Assembly: GCA_022181065.1 (NCBI GenBank)
Contig: BQMY01000091.1
Coordinates: 1 to 64,000, forward strand
Reading direction: 5' to 3'
DNA from: Melioribacteraceae bacterium
GTDB taxonomy: Bacteria; Bacteroidota; Ignavibacteria; Ignavibacteriales; Melioribacteraceae
DNA: 64,000 bases
Every line of letters begins with the position of its first letter. Position 1 is the first letter of the stretch. Below, piece after piece: positions 62,807 to 64,000 of this stretch. Under the pieces are notes generated by a model. The model was not told where the DNA came from and made no database searches. It saw nothing but the letters and a program-made list of their open reading frames with translations. The translations under genes were made by a program, and so were the position numbers.

Positions 62807-64000
62807 TCAGATAGAATATTTTACAGTTACTCCGGCAATCGAGCTATTTAGTAAATCGAAATCAGTAAAATACCGTAATTGATATGAAAGGGTAAACTGT
62901 TCTGTAAAGTAATAATCACCATACACTTCTAATCCGGTTCTCTTCAGATCACCCAGCGTAGGAGAAATTTTTCCGCTTACCAGCAATTTACCTTCAAATA
63001 ATAACCATCTGCCCGATAATGATATACGTGTATAATTTAGTTCACTTAAGGCAGATTCTGATTTATTAACACTTACACCAAGGTAAGTTTGAAAAACCTC
63101 ACTCCATCTGGAACTGACACTCACACCACCGTTGATCACTTTGGTATCAAAATCACGGAAAGTTTTATCATCCCTGCCGGCATAAGATAAACGGAGTGCT
63201 ACACTCTGTCTGACAGGAGTATAAAATGTATAAGCTGACTGCACGAAATATCGATCTGTAAAATCATCTATGAGAAGAGCAACCCTGGAAGTATCAAGCG
63301 GATTTACATCGTTTTTATTTTGAGTGAATTTATATCCTGCTGTGATATCGGGAAGTTCGTTACGCGGGAACCATGATACCGATACATTCAGATTTTTAAT
63401 ATTTGTTGTGTTAAACTTGGTCTTCTGGAGGTTATCGTTCAGATTTTCAAAATTAAAATTAAAGAAGAGCTTGTTATTTAGTAATCGTAGCCTGTCAAAT
63501 ACGCTAAATCCGGCAACATCCTTACGAACGAAGGGTTTACCGAATGAATTATACTCATTTCCCCTGTAAATATAGGACGTTCTCAGGGTGTTACCAAAAT
63601 AATCGAGTTGAAGCTCAACATCAGAAGCCAAAGAAGCAAACTCTGTTATATTTAACGGACCGATATATTGATTAACTGTAATGAATGTTCCTAAAATATC
63701 CTTATATCTGTTAAAATCATCAGCGATTATATCGATATATTCATTCTCTTCAAGAAAATTTTCCACGAGGGAATCAGCTATGGTACCTTCACTTATATCA
63801 TTATTCTGCAGGCTTAAAAAAGCACTACTTTTCAGTTTTATTCTGCTGTTATCAAATGACAATCTGAGGTCGGGACCAAACACAACATTTTCTTTAGGCT
63901 GACTCCCGAAAACTATCGAACCGGGATCATCTTTTGAATGAAGATATGTAAAACCAAGCGAGGAGGTATTTGTGAAATTAAATACAGGGCGAACCACCAT
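62807..64000 (-). CDS. Beta-strand-rich outer-membrane-type protein (partial, N-terminus outside window)
   Basis: About 397 residues are visible; the frame is open to the right edge, and the ATG at the last three bases is internal or coincidental. The sequence alternates hydrophobic and polar residues in long strands (SVSWFPRNELPDITAGYKFT; SLSGRWLLFEGKLLVSGKIS; FTLSYQLRYFTDFDL) and ends VKYSI, as expected for an outer membrane barrel. I do not recognise the family with certainty; a C-terminal barrel of a larger surface protein is possible. Encoded one base upstream of the CHASE2 cyclase and thus co-transcribed. Confidence 0.7.
   Translation of the reverse strand: MVVRPVFNFTNTSSLGFTYLHSKDDPGSIVFGSQPKENVVFGPDLRLSFDNSRIKLKSSAFLSLQNNDISEGTIADSLVENFLEENEYIDIIADDFNRYKDILGTFITVNQYIGPLNITEFASLASDVELQLDYFGNTLRTSYIYRGNEYNSFGKPFVRKDVAGFSVFDRLRLLNNKLFFNFNFENLNDNLQKTKFNTTNIKNLNVSVSWFPRNELPDITAGYKFTQNKNDVNPLDTSRVALLIDDFTDRYFVQSAYTFYTPVRQSVALRLSYAGRDDKTFRDFDTKVINGGVSVSSRWSEVFQTYLGVSVNKSESALSELNYTRISLSGRWLLFEGKLLVSGKISPTLGDLKRTGLEVYGDYYFTEQFTLSYQLRYFTDFDLLNSSIAGVTVKYSI

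Overview
The window looks like a chromosomal segment of a free-living, Gram-negative, AT-rich bacterium of the Bacteroidota/Chlorobiota/Ignavibacteria kind (FCB group). Supporting signs are a BamA-like Omp85 protein, LpxH, System I cytochrome c maturation, a YicC-Gmk-RpoZ-CoaBC cluster, glycogen genes (glgC and a small CBM48 protein), DUF4097 surface proteins behind an ECF sigma factor, a sulfide:quinone-reductase-like flavoprotein, and hairpin-rich intergenic repeats. The phylum call is inference from gene content; there is no rRNA or tRNA here. Almost all of the sequence is intact protein-coding DNA. I saw no CRISPR array, prophage or transposase gene.

Layout. 1-14.6 kb (all minus): an M16 peptidase pair; MarC; a PLP decarboxylase, alpha/beta hydrolase and RidA-like run; then a compact housekeeping operon yicC-gmk-rpoZ-coaBC-udg-dnaB-DUF1460; then an L,D-transpeptidase-like protein and a BamA-like protein. 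14.7-18.4 kb (minus): ccmC-ccmD-ccmE-ccmF, with a very small TTG-initiated ccmD and a CXXXY-type CcmE. 18.6-24.3 kb: a PAS/GAF histidine kinase (minus), dgt and uvrB (plus). 24.6-28.5 kb (minus): ECF sigma factor, anti-sigma factor with HEAT-like repeats, and two DUF4097 repeat proteins. 28.7-31.4 kb (plus): a sigma-54 activator and a hybrid kinase.

31.3-41.1 kb (minus) is the most distinctive region: a compact type IV pilus/type II secretion-like operon. In order of transcription it encodes an atypical pilin-like protein without a canonical prepilin leader, PilC, PilB, a PilT-like ATPase, a PilM-PilN fusion, a PilO-like protein, a short secretin, a receiver protein whose gene overlaps the secretin gene, and a receiver fused to an orphan HisKA helix pair. 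Signalling genes surround it: the sigma-54 pair on one side, a membrane hybrid kinase and an ECF sigma/anti-sigma pair on the other. No prepilin peptidase or minor pilin is present. The 417-base gap upstream of the pilin gene holds a perfect palindrome, a partial sigma-54-like element and a CRP-like palindrome.

44-64 kb: ECF sigma/anti-sigma, an ScsB/DsbD-type thiol reductase with a redoxin, PBP1A-LpxH, an M1 peptidase, glgC, a GNAT enzyme, an SQR-like flavoprotein with a 48-residue partner gene, a Tes/MJ0619-like radical SAM protein, a CBM48 protein, an ArsR-DUF2087-GIY-YIG fusion with a GyrI-like protein, a CHASE2 adenylate cyclase, and a truncated outer-membrane-type beta protein.

Three copies of a roughly 180-210 base nested-palindrome repeat lie between genes near 2.1, 24.5 and 47.7 kb. 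The 47.7 kb copy is flanked by two matching terminator-type hairpins, as if it had inserted into a terminator.
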